A stretch of DNA of 29,065 bases from an uncultured Bacteroides sp. (GCA_902472795.1 CABROZ010000016.1:1-29065); one strand, 5' to 3'; shown: positions 1 through 8,711, counted from the first letter of the stretch. Numbers and translations are program-made. The notes: a model not told the origin generated them from the sequence alone.

Positions 1-453
1 TTTGCAGCCGCCCTTGAATACTACCAAAAGGCAGAAGCCATACAGCCCGAAAACAAGAATATCATTTTCGCCATCGGCAGTTGTCTGGCCGAACTTGAAC
101 GCTACGACGAAGCACTTCAGCAGTTCTTCAAGCTGGACTTTATGGAAAACAACAGCCTGAAAGCCTGGAGAGCCATCGGATGGTGTTCGTTTGTCAGCGG
201 CAAGTACCAGCAGGCCATGAAGCATTACGAGAAAGTGATTGCCGCCCAACCGGTTGCCACCGACTATCTGAATGCCGGACACGTTGCCTGGAAATTAGGT
301 AACCTCGAAAAAGCATGCGAATACTACGGAGAAGCAGTCACCGCATTCGGAAGCAAAGAAACCTTCCTCGACATGTTCGACAAAGACAAATCCGTACTAT
401 TGAAGCAAGGCATTACAGCCGAAGATATTCCATTGGTACTGGATCTAATCTGA
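1..453 (+). CDS. TPR-repeat protein, 3' part only
   Basis: The open frame runs from the first base of the window to TGA at 451-453, giving 150 visible residues; the N-terminus lies outside. The residues have the helix-turn-helix periodicity of tetratricopeptide repeats, with recognisable units such as ALEYYQKAEAIQPENKNIIF, YQQAMKHYEKVIAAQP and NLEKACEYYGEAVTAF. TPR proteins are protein-protein interaction scaffolds, so no specific function can be assigned from this fragment. An internal ATG at 142 would give 103 residues, but the same repeat pattern continues upstream of it, so the gene is taken as 5'-truncated by the window edge. It converges on the MATE gene, with a hairpin between them. 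Confidence 0.85.
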   Translation, partial: FAAALEYYQKAEAIQPENKNIIFAIGSCLAELERYDEALQQFFKLDFMENNSLKAWRAIGWCSFVSGKYQQAMKHYEKVIAAQPVATDYLNAGHVAWKLGNLEKACEYYGEAVTAFGSKETFLDMFDKDKSVLLKQGITAEDIPLVLDLI

Positions 454-497
454 CCCAGATTTCCAATAACATCCAATCGCTATCCATGCGACTTTAT

Positions 498-535
498 TTT
501 CCCAGTTAGGCAATAATATTTTCCTAACTGGGAAA
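498..535. terminator. bidirectional hairpin terminator between TPR and MATE genes
   Basis: TTTCCCAGTTAGG (498-510) and CCTAACTGGGAAA (523-535) form a perfect 13-bp stem with a 12-nt AT-rich loop. A third arm copy, CCTAACTGGGGAAAA, follows at 545-559. Runs of T lie after the stem on the plus strand and A/T-rich sequence flanks both sides. The position between two convergent genes fits a terminator for both. Confidence 0.7.
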
Positions 536-574
536 TTATTTTTTCCTAACTGGGGAAAAAACAAGCTATGCCTG

Positions 575-1927
575 TCATTTCATTTTCGCCAAAATCCGGG
601 GGAAGAAGAATGCAAAAATCAACGTACAGCAAATGGCAGCCACCGCATCGGATATTCCTTCGGCTGCAAACACACCCGTTACGCCCATCCACCGCGGCAG
701 CAACAGTGCTAACGGAACCAGCAAGATAACCTTACGAAGCAAAGCGATAAAGATGGATATACGTGCCTGCCCCAATGCCACAAACATATTCTGGCACGCA
801 CGTTGCAAGCCGAAGATGGTCATTCCGGCCAGGAAGATGGGCATCGAACGGGCTACCGTTTCGGTCAGACGGGGATCGCTGGTAAAGACAGCTGAAACCA
901 ACGTAGGGAAAAGTATCATGAGTAACACCAGCAGAAAGTTGAAAAGGAACATCACCGTTACAGCCACCTTGAAGCAGGCTTTTACCCGTTCGCGGTCGCC
1001 ATGACCGTAATTGTAACTGGCTACGGGTACAAATCCCTGCGCAAAACCGGTCAGCGGCACACTGACACACAGCATAGCTGCCTGCATCACAGCCAGCGCA
1101 CTGACGTAGATATCGCCATAATGCTCCAGACTGCCATTCAGGACAAATCCCACCAGACTCTCGGTACTGGCCATGATGAAAGGAGAAAGCCCCAAAGCCA
1201 ACGTAGCTCCCACAATGCGCCGATCCAACTTCATGTAGCGGCGTTCTAGACGCAAGGAAGCCTTTTGCGAGGTCAGAAAACGCAATACCCACATCGCACT
1301 GCATGCCTGCGACAGGATGGTAGCCAACGCTGCTCCCTTTACTACCGTATCAAAGACGAATATGAACAGCGGGTCGAGTACAATGTTGAGCACAGCCCCA
1401 ATGACCACTGACCACATGGCTACCCCCGGCCGGCCCTGACAATTAATGAACAGGTTCAGCCCCACCACAGTCTCAACAAACAGGGTCCCCAACAGATAGA
1501 CCGACAGGTAATCGACTGCATAAGGCAATGTATTGGCCGAAGCACCGATAGCCAGCAGAATAGGTTCCATAAAGATATAGGAAATGGAAGATGTGATGAC
1601 CGCAAACAGCACCAGCAGCACAAACCCGTTACCCAATATCTTCTCGGCCCGTTCGCGATGGTTCTGTCCCAAAGCGATGGAAGCCAGCGGCGCACCGCCT
1701 CCCCCTACAATGGAGGAAAAAGAGGATATCAGAATGATGATGGAACTGGTCACTCCCACCCCGGCCAAAGCATCGGTGCCGATACCGGGAATATGACCGA
1801 TGTACATGCGGTCCACCAATGTATAAAGCAAATTGACCAACTGGGCTGCCACCGCCGGCAAAGCCATACGAAATATCAGCGGAAGCATCGGGTCGGTGCC
1901 AAGCCTCTCTTCGTAACGGGTATCCAT
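575..1927 (-). CDS. MATE family multidrug/Na+ efflux transporter
   Basis: The 450-residue product is an integral membrane protein with about 12 hydrophobic segments in two halves, the usual size for the MATE family. The N-terminus reads RYEERLGTDPMLPLIFRMALPA, followed by a first helix containing QLVNLLYTLVDRMYIGHIPG, a pattern typical of NorM/DinF-like MATE proteins at the inner membrane. The family exports cationic drugs or metabolites in exchange for Na+ or H+; the substrate cannot be read from sequence. ATG is at 1925-1927. It is the last gene of a minus-strand run and follows maf after 86 bp, so it may be cotranscribed or have its own promoter. Confidence is high for family and low for substrate. 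Confidence 0.9.
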   Translation of the reverse strand: MDTRYEERLGTDPMLPLIFRMALPAVAAQLVNLLYTLVDRMYIGHIPGIGTDALAGVGVTSSIIILISSFSSIVGGGGAPLASIALGQNHRERAEKILGNGFVLLVLFAVITSSISYIFMEPILLAIGASANTLPYAVDYLSVYLLGTLFVETVVGLNLFINCQGRPGVAMWSVVIGAVLNIVLDPLFIFVFDTVVKGAALATILSQACSAMWVLRFLTSQKASLRLERRYMKLDRRIVGATLALGLSPFIMASTESLVGFVLNGSLEHYGDIYVSALAVMQAAMLCVSVPLTGFAQGFVPVASYNYGHGDRERVKACFKVAVTVMFLFNFLLVLLMILFPTLVSAVFTSDPRLTETVARSMPIFLAGMTIFGLQRACQNMFVALGQARISIFIALLRKVILLVPLALLLPRWMGVTGVFAAEGISDAVAAICCTLIFAFFFPRILAKMK

Positions 1928-2013
1928 ACGTTCTCCTACTCCAATGATTCGTTAACTTATCCTTCTGTTTGCATGCGTTTACCAAGCCTGGAAAGGCATG
2001 CTCTTCATCCTTA

Positions 2014-2598
2014 TTATCCGATTGACTTCAGTTCGCGATACAGGCGCTGTACCGGAAGCCCCATGATATTGAAATAACTGCCCGAGATATTTTCCACTCC
2101 GATAAAGCCGATCCATTCCTGTACTCCATACGAACCGGCTTTGTCCATCGGCTGAAAACGATCGACATAGTAAGTGATTTCTTCTTCCGTCAACGGTGCA
2201 AAACGCACCTCTGTCTGTGCTGAAAAGCTGCGTTGCCAGTCGGTCGTAGTGATGCAGACACCCGTAAACACTTCGTGCGTACGTCCCGACATATCGCGAA
2301 GCATCTGCAACGCATCTTCCCTGTCCCTGGGCTTGCCCAGCACCCGCCCGTCCAGCCAGACAATGGTGTCGGCCGTAATCATCAGTTCGCCCGGCTGCAA
2401 CATAGTCCGATATGCATCCGCCTTTTCTTTCGAAATATACAGCGGTATGTCTGCCCCCTGCAGCGTCGGCGGATAGGATTCGTCCACGTCAGGCAAGGTA
2501 CGTATTTCGTAGTCGATGCCAAGTCCCGACAACAGTTCTTTACGGCGAGGTGAATTGCTTGCCAGTATCACTTTGTATTTTTTCAGATTGTCCAGCAT
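2014..2598 (-). CDS. maf: Maf-type nucleoside triphosphate pyrophosphatase
   Basis: The product has 194 residues, the normal Maf length. The N-terminal signature ILASNSPRRKELLSGLG (about residues 11-27) is the substrate-binding loop of the family, and ITADTIVWLDGRVLGKP carries the conserved Asp of the active site. Maf proteins hydrolyse non-canonical or modified nucleoside triphosphates (dTTP/UTP or 7-methyl-GTP depending on subfamily) to monophosphates and were first linked to septum formation. The subfamily cannot be fixed with certainty here. ATG is at 2596-2598. It follows the KdsC-like gene after 73 bp in the same orientation. Confidence 0.93.
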   Translation of the reverse strand: MLDNLKKYKVILASNSPRRKELLSGLGIDYEIRTLPDVDESYPPTLQGADIPLYISKEKADAYRTMLQPGELMITADTIVWLDGRVLGKPRDREDALQMLRDMSGRTHEVFTGVCITTTDWQRSFSAQTEVRFAPLTEEEITYYVDRFQPMDKAGSYGVQEWIGFIGVENISGSYFNIMGLPVQRLYRELKSIG

Positions 2599-2671
2599 AT
2601 GTAGATATAAATAATGAAGTTTAAAGAAATGAATGAAACCCGAGAAGTCACAAAAGCGTTAGAACGTATAT

Positions 2672-3202
2672 TTACCATCCGAACGCTTTCTCGTCGGCCA
2701 GCCACAATCCCTGAACCTTCAACACCTGTTCTACGATGTCGCGCCCACAGCCGTAGCCGCCATCAGCATAGGATATGTAGCGAGAAACAGCCTTTACTTC
2801 AGGAACTGCGTCCTTGGGACAACAGGGAAGTCCGCACGTACGCATCACCTCCAGGTCGGGAATGTCATCGCCCACATACAGAATTTCTTCATCCTTCAAT
2901 CCGTGACGATCGCGGAAATCCCGATAATCGTGAATCTTGACCGAAGAGCCCAGATAGATATTGTCGGCCGACAAGCCCAACGACAGGAAACGCTTCCGCA
3001 CGGCTTCCGTCTTTCCACCGGTGATGATACCCAGCAACACTCCCTGCTTGGCTGCCAGATGCAGGGAATAACCGTCCTTGATGTTGACGGTTCTCATCGG
3101 CTCGCCTTCCACACTCATCGGTATCACATTGGCACTCAGCACTCCGTCCACATCGAACAGAAGTGCCTTAATTTTTTTCAGATCGTAATTTATCGTACTC
3201 AC
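2672..3202 (-). CDS. KdsC-like HAD phosphatase (3-deoxy-octulosonate 8-phosphate phosphatase family)
   Basis: With a GTG start at 3200-3202 (residues VSTINYDLKKIK) the product has 176 residues, the normal size for KdsC/YrbI-type cap-less HAD phosphatases. The visible motifs are LLFDVDGVLS (nucleophile and acid Asp), IITGG (motif II) and LYVGDDIPDLEVM (motif III acidic residues binding Mg2+). The family removes phosphate from KDO-8-phosphate in lipid A inner-core synthesis; related members act on KDN-9-phosphate, so the exact substrate is inferred. An in-frame ATG at 3247 would add 15 residues and overlap the upstream gene by 32 bp. The GTG start leaves a 13-bp gap and is preferred. It sits between the DUF2520 gene and maf. 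Confidence 0.88.
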   Translation of the reverse strand: MSTINYDLKKIKALLFDVDGVLSANVIPMSVEGEPMRTVNIKDGYSLHLAAKQGVLLGIITGGKTEAVRKRFLSLGLSADNIYLGSSVKIHDYRDFRDRHGLKDEEILYVGDDIPDLEVMRTCGLPCCPKDAVPEVKAVSRYISYADGGYGCGRDIVEQVLKVQGLWLADEKAFGW

Positions 3203-3215
3203 AATGAAGAAGATT

Positions 3216-4013
3216 TTATTCTTTTGAACTTTGATGAATGCTTTCACTTATCAGCCGGTACAGTTCCTGCAACCGGGGTTCGTCGGCCAACATCTGCAGA
3301 TGACCGTTAATGACGTTCTCGTCGTAACGTATGGCCGGTCCTGTCTGCGCAGCCTTCGGCTCCAGTTCGTGTACCTTGCGGGCCGTCTCGTCAATCAGGG
3401 GCAACATCACATCAAACGGCAAATTGTACTTTTTCAACAACCTGTCGGCCAGTGCATACATGTGATTTGTAAAGTTGCAGGCAAATATAGCTGACAAATG
3501 CAAGCTTTTGCGTTGTTCGGACGAAGCCTCGAATACCTTCACCGACAATGCAGCCGCCACTTCTTTCAGGAACTGAGTGTTTTCGGGCGAAGAACCTTCG
3601 ACAAAAATGGGAATATGACTGAAATCCACTTCCCGCTGTTTGCTAAACGTCTGCATCGGATAGAATACCCCGTAACGTTCTACATGCCCTTCCCATACAT
3701 TCATCGGGATACTGCCTGCCGTATGTACCCACAAAGCCTTTTCTTTTCCGACCACCATACGCGGCAACAACGGTACCAGTACAGCATCCTTCAGCGAAAC
3801 AATGTACAACTTGGCATCTTTTACCACTTCCGACAACTCGGTCGTATATTCAGCTTCTACTACCTGCGCCAGTCCCTGAGCCGACTCACGGGTACGGCTA
3901 TATACCTGCACGATGCGGAATCCCTTCCGATAAAGGGCTTTCGCCAGATTAGTAGCCAAATTTCCGGCTCCAATCATTACAATCGACGTATCTTCAATAC
4001 TTCTTCTTGCCAT
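3216..4013 (-). CDS. Rossmann-fold NAD(P)-binding protein with DUF2520 domain
   Basis: The product has 265 residues from ATG 4013. The N-terminal half holds a dinucleotide-binding motif, IVMIGAGNLATNLAKALY, as in F420-dependent NADP oxidoreductase-like proteins, followed by the strand IVSLKDAVL. The C-terminal half (from about residue 130, FVEGSSPENTQFLKEV, then SLHLSAIFACNFTNHMYALA) matches the all-helical DUF2520 domain. The fold resembles ketopantoate or pyrroline-5-carboxylate reductases, but its reaction is not established. The start was chosen because AAAGGAG (4020-4026) lies 6 nt upstream. An earlier in-frame ATG at 4031 overlaps the upstream stop codon as ATGA and would add six residues, so translational coupling is likely either way. 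Confidence 0.87.
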   Translation of the reverse strand: MARRSIEDTSIVMIGAGNLATNLAKALYRKGFRIVQVYSRTRESAQGLAQVVEAEYTTELSEVVKDAKLYIVSLKDAVLVPLLPRMVVGKEKALWVHTAGSIPMNVWEGHVERYGVFYPMQTFSKQREVDFSHIPIFVEGSSPENTQFLKEVAAALSVKVFEASSEQRKSLHLSAIFACNFTNHMYALADRLLKKYNLPFDVMLPLIDETARKVHELEPKAAQTGPAIRYDENVINGHLQMLADEPRLQELYRLISESIHQSSKE

Positions 4014-4027
4014 ACAACTCTCCTTTT

Positions 4028-4363
4028 TCATCTTGTTGCCAACCAATACAGAATAGCTCCCAACACCAATAAAGCCAATGGGAGCAAATAAGCAGACATC
4101 GTACCCAACAGAGTCGTAATCAGATTGAAATTCAATATCAACCACAACCCAATGAGTACCAATCCTACCGATTTGTCGTGTTTGAACAACAGAAATATCA
4201 CAGCCGTATAAAGCAGGAAATTATCCTTGTTCATCACCCACGGCAATCCGACAGAACCAAAATGTATCAGCTTGTCCACCAAATAAAGAATCCCGAACAC
4301 AATCAGCGTAATAGCAGTAGCCTTATACGTGTCGCGGTTATTATTTGCCTTTGCAGCACTCAC
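4028..4363 (-). CDS. small multi-pass inner-membrane protein of unknown function
   Basis: The 111-residue product has about four hydrophobic segments: ATAITLIVFGILYLVDKLI, FLLYTAVIFLLF, SVGLVLIGLWLILNFNLI and AYLLPLALLVLGAILYWLA. The N-terminus is hydrophilic (SAAKANNNRDTYK). It resembles small LiaF/DUF5668-type membrane segments, but no function can be assigned. The start codon is GTG at 4361-4363, only 2 bp after the nitroreductase stop; GGAGG (complement of 4373-4377) lies 9 nt upstream, inside the nitroreductase gene, and supports this start. Its stop overlaps a possible ATG of the DUF2520 gene, so it is tightly embedded in the operon. Confidence 0.75.
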   Translation of the reverse strand: MSAAKANNNRDTYKATAITLIVFGILYLVDKLIHFGSVGLPWVMNKDNFLLYTAVIFLLFKHDKSVGLVLIGLWLILNFNLITTLLGTMSAYLLPLALLVLGAILYWLATR

Positions 4364-4365
4364 CG

Positions 4366-4902
4366 TTATTGTCCTCCGTACTTATTCAGATGTATTTTTT
4401 CCCACTGCAGATGTTCTTCAGAAAAAGGTTTTCGCTCCATACCCTTATGGCCGATAGCGATGACACTAAGCACCTGCAACTGCAAAGGAATGTCCAACAG
4501 TCCGTGGATAAACTCGTCCGACGGCATTCCGGCCGCCGTATAGCGTTCGCGCACCTGCACCCAACAGCTGCCCAACCCCATATCTTCGGCCTGAAGTTGC
4601 AGATAAATGGAAGCGATCGAAGCATCTTCAATCCAGACATCACTTGCCAAAGGATCGGCAGTAACAACTACGGCCAAAGCTGCATCGGCAATGAACTGTG
4701 CAGCCTGCTCCTTGCAGTGCGACAACTCTTTCAGCATCTCCTTATCGTCAACTACAATAAACTGCCACGAATTACTCCGCTTGGAAGTGGGGGCCATCAG
4801 CGCAGCCTTCATCAGTGTAACCACTTCGTCCTGAGTCAATTCTTCGGATGTAAACTTCCGCATGCTGCGGCGATTCTTTATCAATTCACTAAAACTTTCC
4901 AT
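4366..4902 (-). CDS. nitroreductase-family FMN flavoprotein
   Basis: The 178-residue product begins MESFSELIKNRRSMRKF, containing the RRSMRKF FMN-phosphate-binding motif of the nitroreductase superfamily. It also has APTSKRSNSWQFIVV (flavin-binding Ser/Asn region) and GLGSCWVQV near residue 120, typical of the small NfsA/BluB-like fold. Members are homodimeric, cytoplasmic NAD(P)H-dependent reductases of nitro compounds, quinones or flavins; the physiological substrate is unknown. ATG 4902 is preferred over an upstream TTG at 4938 because the family signature starts just after it. It is the first gene of the six-gene minus-strand run, with a -7-like element at 4980-4987. Confidence 0.88.
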   Translation of the reverse strand: MESFSELIKNRRSMRKFTSEELTQDEVVTLMKAALMAPTSKRSNSWQFIVVDDKEMLKELSHCKEQAAQFIADAALAVVVTADPLASDVWIEDASIASIYLQLQAEDMGLGSCWVQVRERYTAAGMPSDEFIHGLLDIPLQLQVLSVIAIGHKGMERKPFSEEHLQWEKIHLNKYGGQ

Positions 4903-4974
4903 AAAAAAACGATAATAATGAAAAAGCGACAGGGCCAATCCACTGTTCAGCCACTCCGCTCTTTTGCGATAAAC

Positions 4975-5008
4975 TTGTGCAAAGATACAAGATTATTTTC
5001 TATATTTG
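4975..5008. promoter_or_regulatory. divergent promoter region, nitroreductase (-) and GNAT-like gene (+)
   Basis: On the plus strand TATATTTG (5001-5008) matches the Bacteroidetes -7 consensus TAnnTTTG, with a TTG 23 bp upstream at 4975-4977. On the minus strand TATCTTTG (complement of 4980-4987) is an equally good -7 element for the nitroreductase operon; its -33 element is unclear. The plus -7 ends only 6 bp before the ATG at 5015, so that transcript would be leaderless or nearly so. Confidence 0.55.
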
Positions 5009-5014
5009 CGAGCA

Positions 5015-5998
5015 ATGCCTTTGAAACTGACGACATATTATCGGGGGAACCGGATTCCTGACCTGCCCGGAAGCAATACGTTCCACTCCACGGAGCTGTT
5101 TCACATCTATGAAGCGACACCGGGCTACAGTCCTGTCCTTATCGTTGCCTCCGAGCAAGGACGACCGGTAGCCAAATTGCTTGCTGCTCTGCGGAAAAGT
5201 GTCCGCCTCTTTCCGCCTGCGATCATCAAGCGTTGCGAGGTTTACGGAACAGGGGAATATTTTGACCCCGAATCCGACAAAGAAGCCATCTTCGGCGACA
5301 TGCTGAAACGTCTGACCGACGAAGCCCTGCGCGACTCCTTCCTGATAGAATTCCGCAATCTGGAAAACTCATTGTTTGGTTATAAGGCATTCCGTGCCAA
5401 CCGTTACTTTGCCGTCAACTGGCTGCGTGTCCGCAATTCGCTGCACAGCATCAACCGTGTGGAAGAACGCTTCAGTCCCTCGCGCATCCGCCAGGTAAAG
5501 AAAGGACTGAAGAACGGAGCTTACGTAAGAGAAGCACATACTTCCGAAGAGATCAAGCAGTTCGCCCACATGCTGCACAAAATCTATTCTTCCAAAATAC
5601 GCCGTCACTTCCCCAGCATGAGTTTCTTTCAGCACCTCGCAAACAAGATGCTGGACGACCAGCATAGCCGGATATTCATCGTCATCTACAAGGACAAGAT
5701 TATCGGAGGAAGTGCCTGTATCTACTCGGACGACAATGCCTACCTTTGGTTCTCGGGAGGCATGCGCAAGACTCATGCCTTGCAATATCCCGGCATTCTG
5801 GCCGTATGGAAAGCTCTGGACGATGCCAAACAACGGAGCTACCGGCACCTGGAATTCATGGACGTTGGCCTTCCTTTCCGCAAACACGGTTACCGGGAGT
5901 TTGTGTTGCGTTTCGGCGGAAAACAAATCAGCACCCGCCGTTGGTTCCTCTTCCGCTGGAAGTGGCTCAACTGGGTGCTGAATAAAATTTATGAATGA
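5015..5998 (+). CDS. GNAT/FemAB-like acyltransferase-fold protein
   Basis: The product has 327 residues from ATG 5015. Residues around 160-300 (SPSRIRQVKKGLKNGAYVREA, then HMLHKIYSSKIRRHFPS, IFIVIYKDKIIGGSACIYSD, AYLWFSGGM and YRHLEFMDVGLPF) resemble the C-terminal acetyltransferase fold of FemAB/peptidoglycan-bridge-type or CelD-like GNAT proteins in Bacteroidetes. These transfer acyl or aminoacyl groups in cell-envelope or polysaccharide synthesis; the substrate here is unknown. A TTG at 5006 in frame would add three residues but lies inside the -7 element, so it is rejected. The gene is single, converges on the GH13 gene with an 11-bp gap and shows no clear terminator. Confidence 0.7.
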   Translation: MPLKLTTYYRGNRIPDLPGSNTFHSTELFHIYEATPGYSPVLIVASEQGRPVAKLLAALRKSVRLFPPAIIKRCEVYGTGEYFDPESDKEAIFGDMLKRLTDEALRDSFLIEFRNLENSLFGYKAFRANRYFAVNWLRVRNSLHSINRVEERFSPSRIRQVKKGLKNGAYVREAHTSEEIKQFAHMLHKIYSSKIRRHFPSMSFFQHLANKMLDDQHSRIFIVIYKDKIIGGSACIYSDDNAYLWFSGGMRKTHALQYPGILAVWKALDDAKQRSYRHLEFMDVGLPFRKHGYREFVLRFGGKQISTRRWFLFRWKWLNWVLNKIYE

Positions 5999-6009
5999 AA
6001 AAAGACCTT

Positions 6010-8622
6010 TCAGAAGTTAGTATATACCTTATAACCGTGAGCCGGTACATTGACCATTGATCCTACTGTTTCCTCCTCGCCGGTAAAGTAATTGTTCCAA
6101 CTGCCAGCTTCGGCCGGGAAATCCACATCGATTGCAGCTTGGGTAAAGTTGCCTACTACCACAACCCGTTTTCCTGTCACACTTTCCAATAACAGCGAGC
6201 GCCCGTCGTTCCAGTCGGATTCCCCTACCTTCCATTCAAGTAAGACACCTTCGTCGAACAGTTCTGGATGACTGTTGCGCAGCGTCATCAGGCGTGCATA
6301 GACATCATGCAGTTCCTTCCGGTCAGCATTGTCCAGATAGTCCCAACGAATGGGTTTGCGGTTCGTACGATATTCTTCGCTAACAGCAGTTCCATCCTGA
6401 TTGCTGTTAATACTGAAGTCGTAACCCAACTCACCAAACTGCCAAATCATCTTCGGGCCGGGAATAGTAAGGAAGAAAGCCGTATTCAGCTGCAACTGAT
6501 CCATTCGAGCAGCCAGGTCTGTAGCCAATACACCGTCACCCCACTGGCTCTGCTTGTAACCCATACGTTCTTCGTCGTGACTCTCCATGAAGCCTACCCA
6601 ACCGTATGTTTTCTCATAAAGTCCGCTAAAGTCACTTCCCTCTTTATATCCCATTGCAGTCTGGCAGTAAGCATAGTTCATGTTACGCCACATGTGCATG
6701 CCGTCGGCAGCCAATTCCTGCTCTTCGCGGGCATCGCAGAAATGTTCCAAAATGACGTAAGCATCGCTCTTTGCCTGCTTGATGGCGGCATTGTAATCCT
6801 TCAGAATGGCAATGCGGCTTGCATCGTAGTTAGAAGCTGTACTTTCGTTCGAAGCAGTCTGCGTGAAACCTTTGGTCAGGTCGAAGCGGAAACCATCCAG
6901 CTTGTACTCTTCGAGGAGGAATTGCAGATTGCGCTTCACAAACTTGCGTACCAACGGCTCTTCGTGATTGAAGTCGTGGAAGACACTATAAGGATGAGGT
7001 GCATCGACGTTGAAGTACGGATTATTGGCCGCAGTCTTGTTATTGCTGCTGTCCCAATACAATTTGGCAAACGGATGGTTGCCCGTAGCATGATTGTAAA
7101 CGACATCAAGGATAACTGCCATACCGGCTTCGTGACAGGCATCAACAAACTGTTTGTAACGGATCTTCGTTCCATAAGCCTTATCCATGGCGAAATAGAA
7201 GCATGGATTGTACCCCCAGCTGTCGTTACCGTCAAATTCCTGCACCGGCATCAGTTCGATGGCATTGACACCGATCTGTTTCAGATACGAGATTTTATCC
7301 ATTGCTCCACTCAAATCACCGGATGTCGTAAAGTCACGCAAATGCATTTCGTAGATCACTAATTGTTCAGGCTCTGTTATCTGGAAGTTGTTCACCTTCC
7401 ACGTATAAACATCGCCGCTAATCTTGAAAGTTGACACAATACCGCGTCCCCCTTCCGGATAAGTCAGGTTGCCGTCATAAACAGAAGCGGGGATATAAGG
7501 GTCGTTGTCCGGATCGAGCACTTTCTCAGTGTAGGCATCAGCCAGACGGAGGGTTTCACCATCTTTTGTTCCGACGTAATACTGAAAAGCGTATTCTTTG
7601 TCGGCCTGCAGGTCGGTCAGTGTAATCCACCAGCAGCCGGCAGCATTGTCCCGAAACATTTGCGACTTTTCGTCGTTACTCAGCGTCCAGTTATTGAAGT
7701 CGCCTACCACATGGGCAAAGTCTTTATGATTGCCGCTCTTGTCACGGTCGTAAAGCACCAGCGTCACGGTCGAATTATCCACTACATTGATACCTTCCAC
7801 AACGCCTGCGGGCATAGTAGCCTCTTTTACCTCAGCGGGCACAAAACCTTCGTACTTCGAATCGGTGACTTGTACGAACGAATCCTCTTCGATGCCTTTC
7901 TTGCTGCCATCGGCACTGCGAACGACAATCCCCAATTGATTGATCGGTGTCGTTCCGCTGCCAAACCACTCGCGTACGGTAGGGCTCAGCGTAATGCTCC
8001 AAACATTACTGCCCGATGCAGTCATTTTACATTTAGCGATGTTCTCGTTCCACTCGGCAGGAACAAAGAGCCAGGCGCCTTCATTTACCACACCGATATG
8101 TATATACACATCGCCCGTATATCCATAGAGAGCCGAGCTCGAAGCAGCCTTGAAAGTAATGGTTAGCGGTTGGTCGGCATCGGGCGACTCGGGACTGTAA
8201 CTCAACCCTTCGGGCACCACCAGCACCGAAGCCGATTGCGAAATAGAAATTTCCCTGCTTAGCGAACCTGCGGCAATCAGCAGTTTGGCTACACGGGCAG
8301 CTTGCGTCTCGTTCTTGCCGACCGACACAGTTATGGTGTTCGTCCCAGCTCCGCCCGAAGCCGGATGGATGCTGCACCAGCCATCAGTTACTCCGGTCAG
8401 CGTAGCCTTCCAACTCTGCCCCGTTTCAAAACTGACGCTTTGCGAAGAAGCATTCTCGTCAAAGCTGAAACCTTGTTCAAAGATTGTTTCACTGCCAGAT
8501 ACCGGCATCAGATACTCCTGCAACTCTTTATCATCGTCGGAGCAGGAAGCACATACCAGCACGATACAAATGGCGATCCAATGTCGCCAGGTAAAAAAAG
8601 TGTAGCGTTCCATAATTTTCAT
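6010..8622 (-). CDS. surface lipoprotein GH13 alpha-amylase/pullulanase (SusG position)
   Basis: The 870-residue product has a lipoprotein signal (CIVLVCASC, Cys27) followed at once by SDDDKE, the acidic type of stretch that sends Bacteroides lipoproteins to the cell surface. Then come a BACON-like beta domain (about 55-131), a further beta module (about 137-270), a CBM48/E-set-like module (HVVGDFNNW, about 300-390), and a GH13 barrel. All four GH13 regions are present: DVVYNHATG (about 507), GFRFDLTKG with nucleophile Asp near 581, ILEHFCDA with acid/base Glu near 626, and MESHDEER with Asp near 683. It should cut alpha-1,4 (perhaps alpha-1,6) glucan outside the cell. Unlike SusG, the extra modules are N-terminal. 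ATG 8622 is used; ATG 8613 is equally possible. It follows the susF terminator and has its own operator and -7 element. Confidence 0.93.
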   Translation of the reverse strand: MKIMERYTFFTWRHWIAICIVLVCASCSDDDKELQEYLMPVSGSETIFEQGFSFDENASSQSVSFETGQSWKATLTGVTDGWCSIHPASGGAGTNTITVSVGKNETQAARVAKLLIAAGSLSREISISQSASVLVVPEGLSYSPESPDADQPLTITFKAASSSALYGYTGDVYIHIGVVNEGAWLFVPAEWNENIAKCKMTASGSNVWSITLSPTVREWFGSGTTPINQLGIVVRSADGSKKGIEEDSFVQVTDSKYEGFVPAEVKEATMPAGVVEGINVVDNSTVTLVLYDRDKSGNHKDFAHVVGDFNNWTLSNDEKSQMFRDNAAGCWWITLTDLQADKEYAFQYYVGTKDGETLRLADAYTEKVLDPDNDPYIPASVYDGNLTYPEGGRGIVSTFKISGDVYTWKVNNFQITEPEQLVIYEMHLRDFTTSGDLSGAMDKISYLKQIGVNAIELMPVQEFDGNDSWGYNPCFYFAMDKAYGTKIRYKQFVDACHEAGMAVILDVVYNHATGNHPFAKLYWDSSNNKTAANNPYFNVDAPHPYSVFHDFNHEEPLVRKFVKRNLQFLLEEYKLDGFRFDLTKGFTQTASNESTASNYDASRIAILKDYNAAIKQAKSDAYVILEHFCDAREEQELAADGMHMWRNMNYAYCQTAMGYKEGSDFSGLYEKTYGWVGFMESHDEERMGYKQSQWGDGVLATDLAARMDQLQLNTAFFLTIPGPKMIWQFGELGYDFSINSNQDGTAVSEEYRTNRKPIRWDYLDNADRKELHDVYARLMTLRNSHPELFDEGVLLEWKVGESDWNDGRSLLLESVTGKRVVVVGNFTQAAIDVDFPAEAGSWNNYFTGEEETVGSMVNVPAHGYKVYTNF

Positions 8623-8648
8623 AATATCAAACTTTTAGCATTTTCATC

Positions 8649-8656
8649 CAAAGGTA
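8649..8656 (-). promoter_or_regulatory. -7 element for GH13 gene
   Basis: The minus-strand sequence TACCTTTG matches TAnnTTTG, about 26 bp upstream of the GH13 ATG. No good TTTG lies at the -33 position. Its centre is 66 bp from the centre of the palindrome at 8712-8725. Confidence 0.55.
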
Positions 8657-8711
8657 AGCAAGCCCGAAGAGAATTGGTTGAAAAAGGTATAGAAAAAGAA
8701 GGAAGAGGATA

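Noticed and set aside
6268..7362. 364-codon open frame on the plus strand
   Set aside because: Antisense to the GH13 catalytic domain, whose four motifs are all intact.
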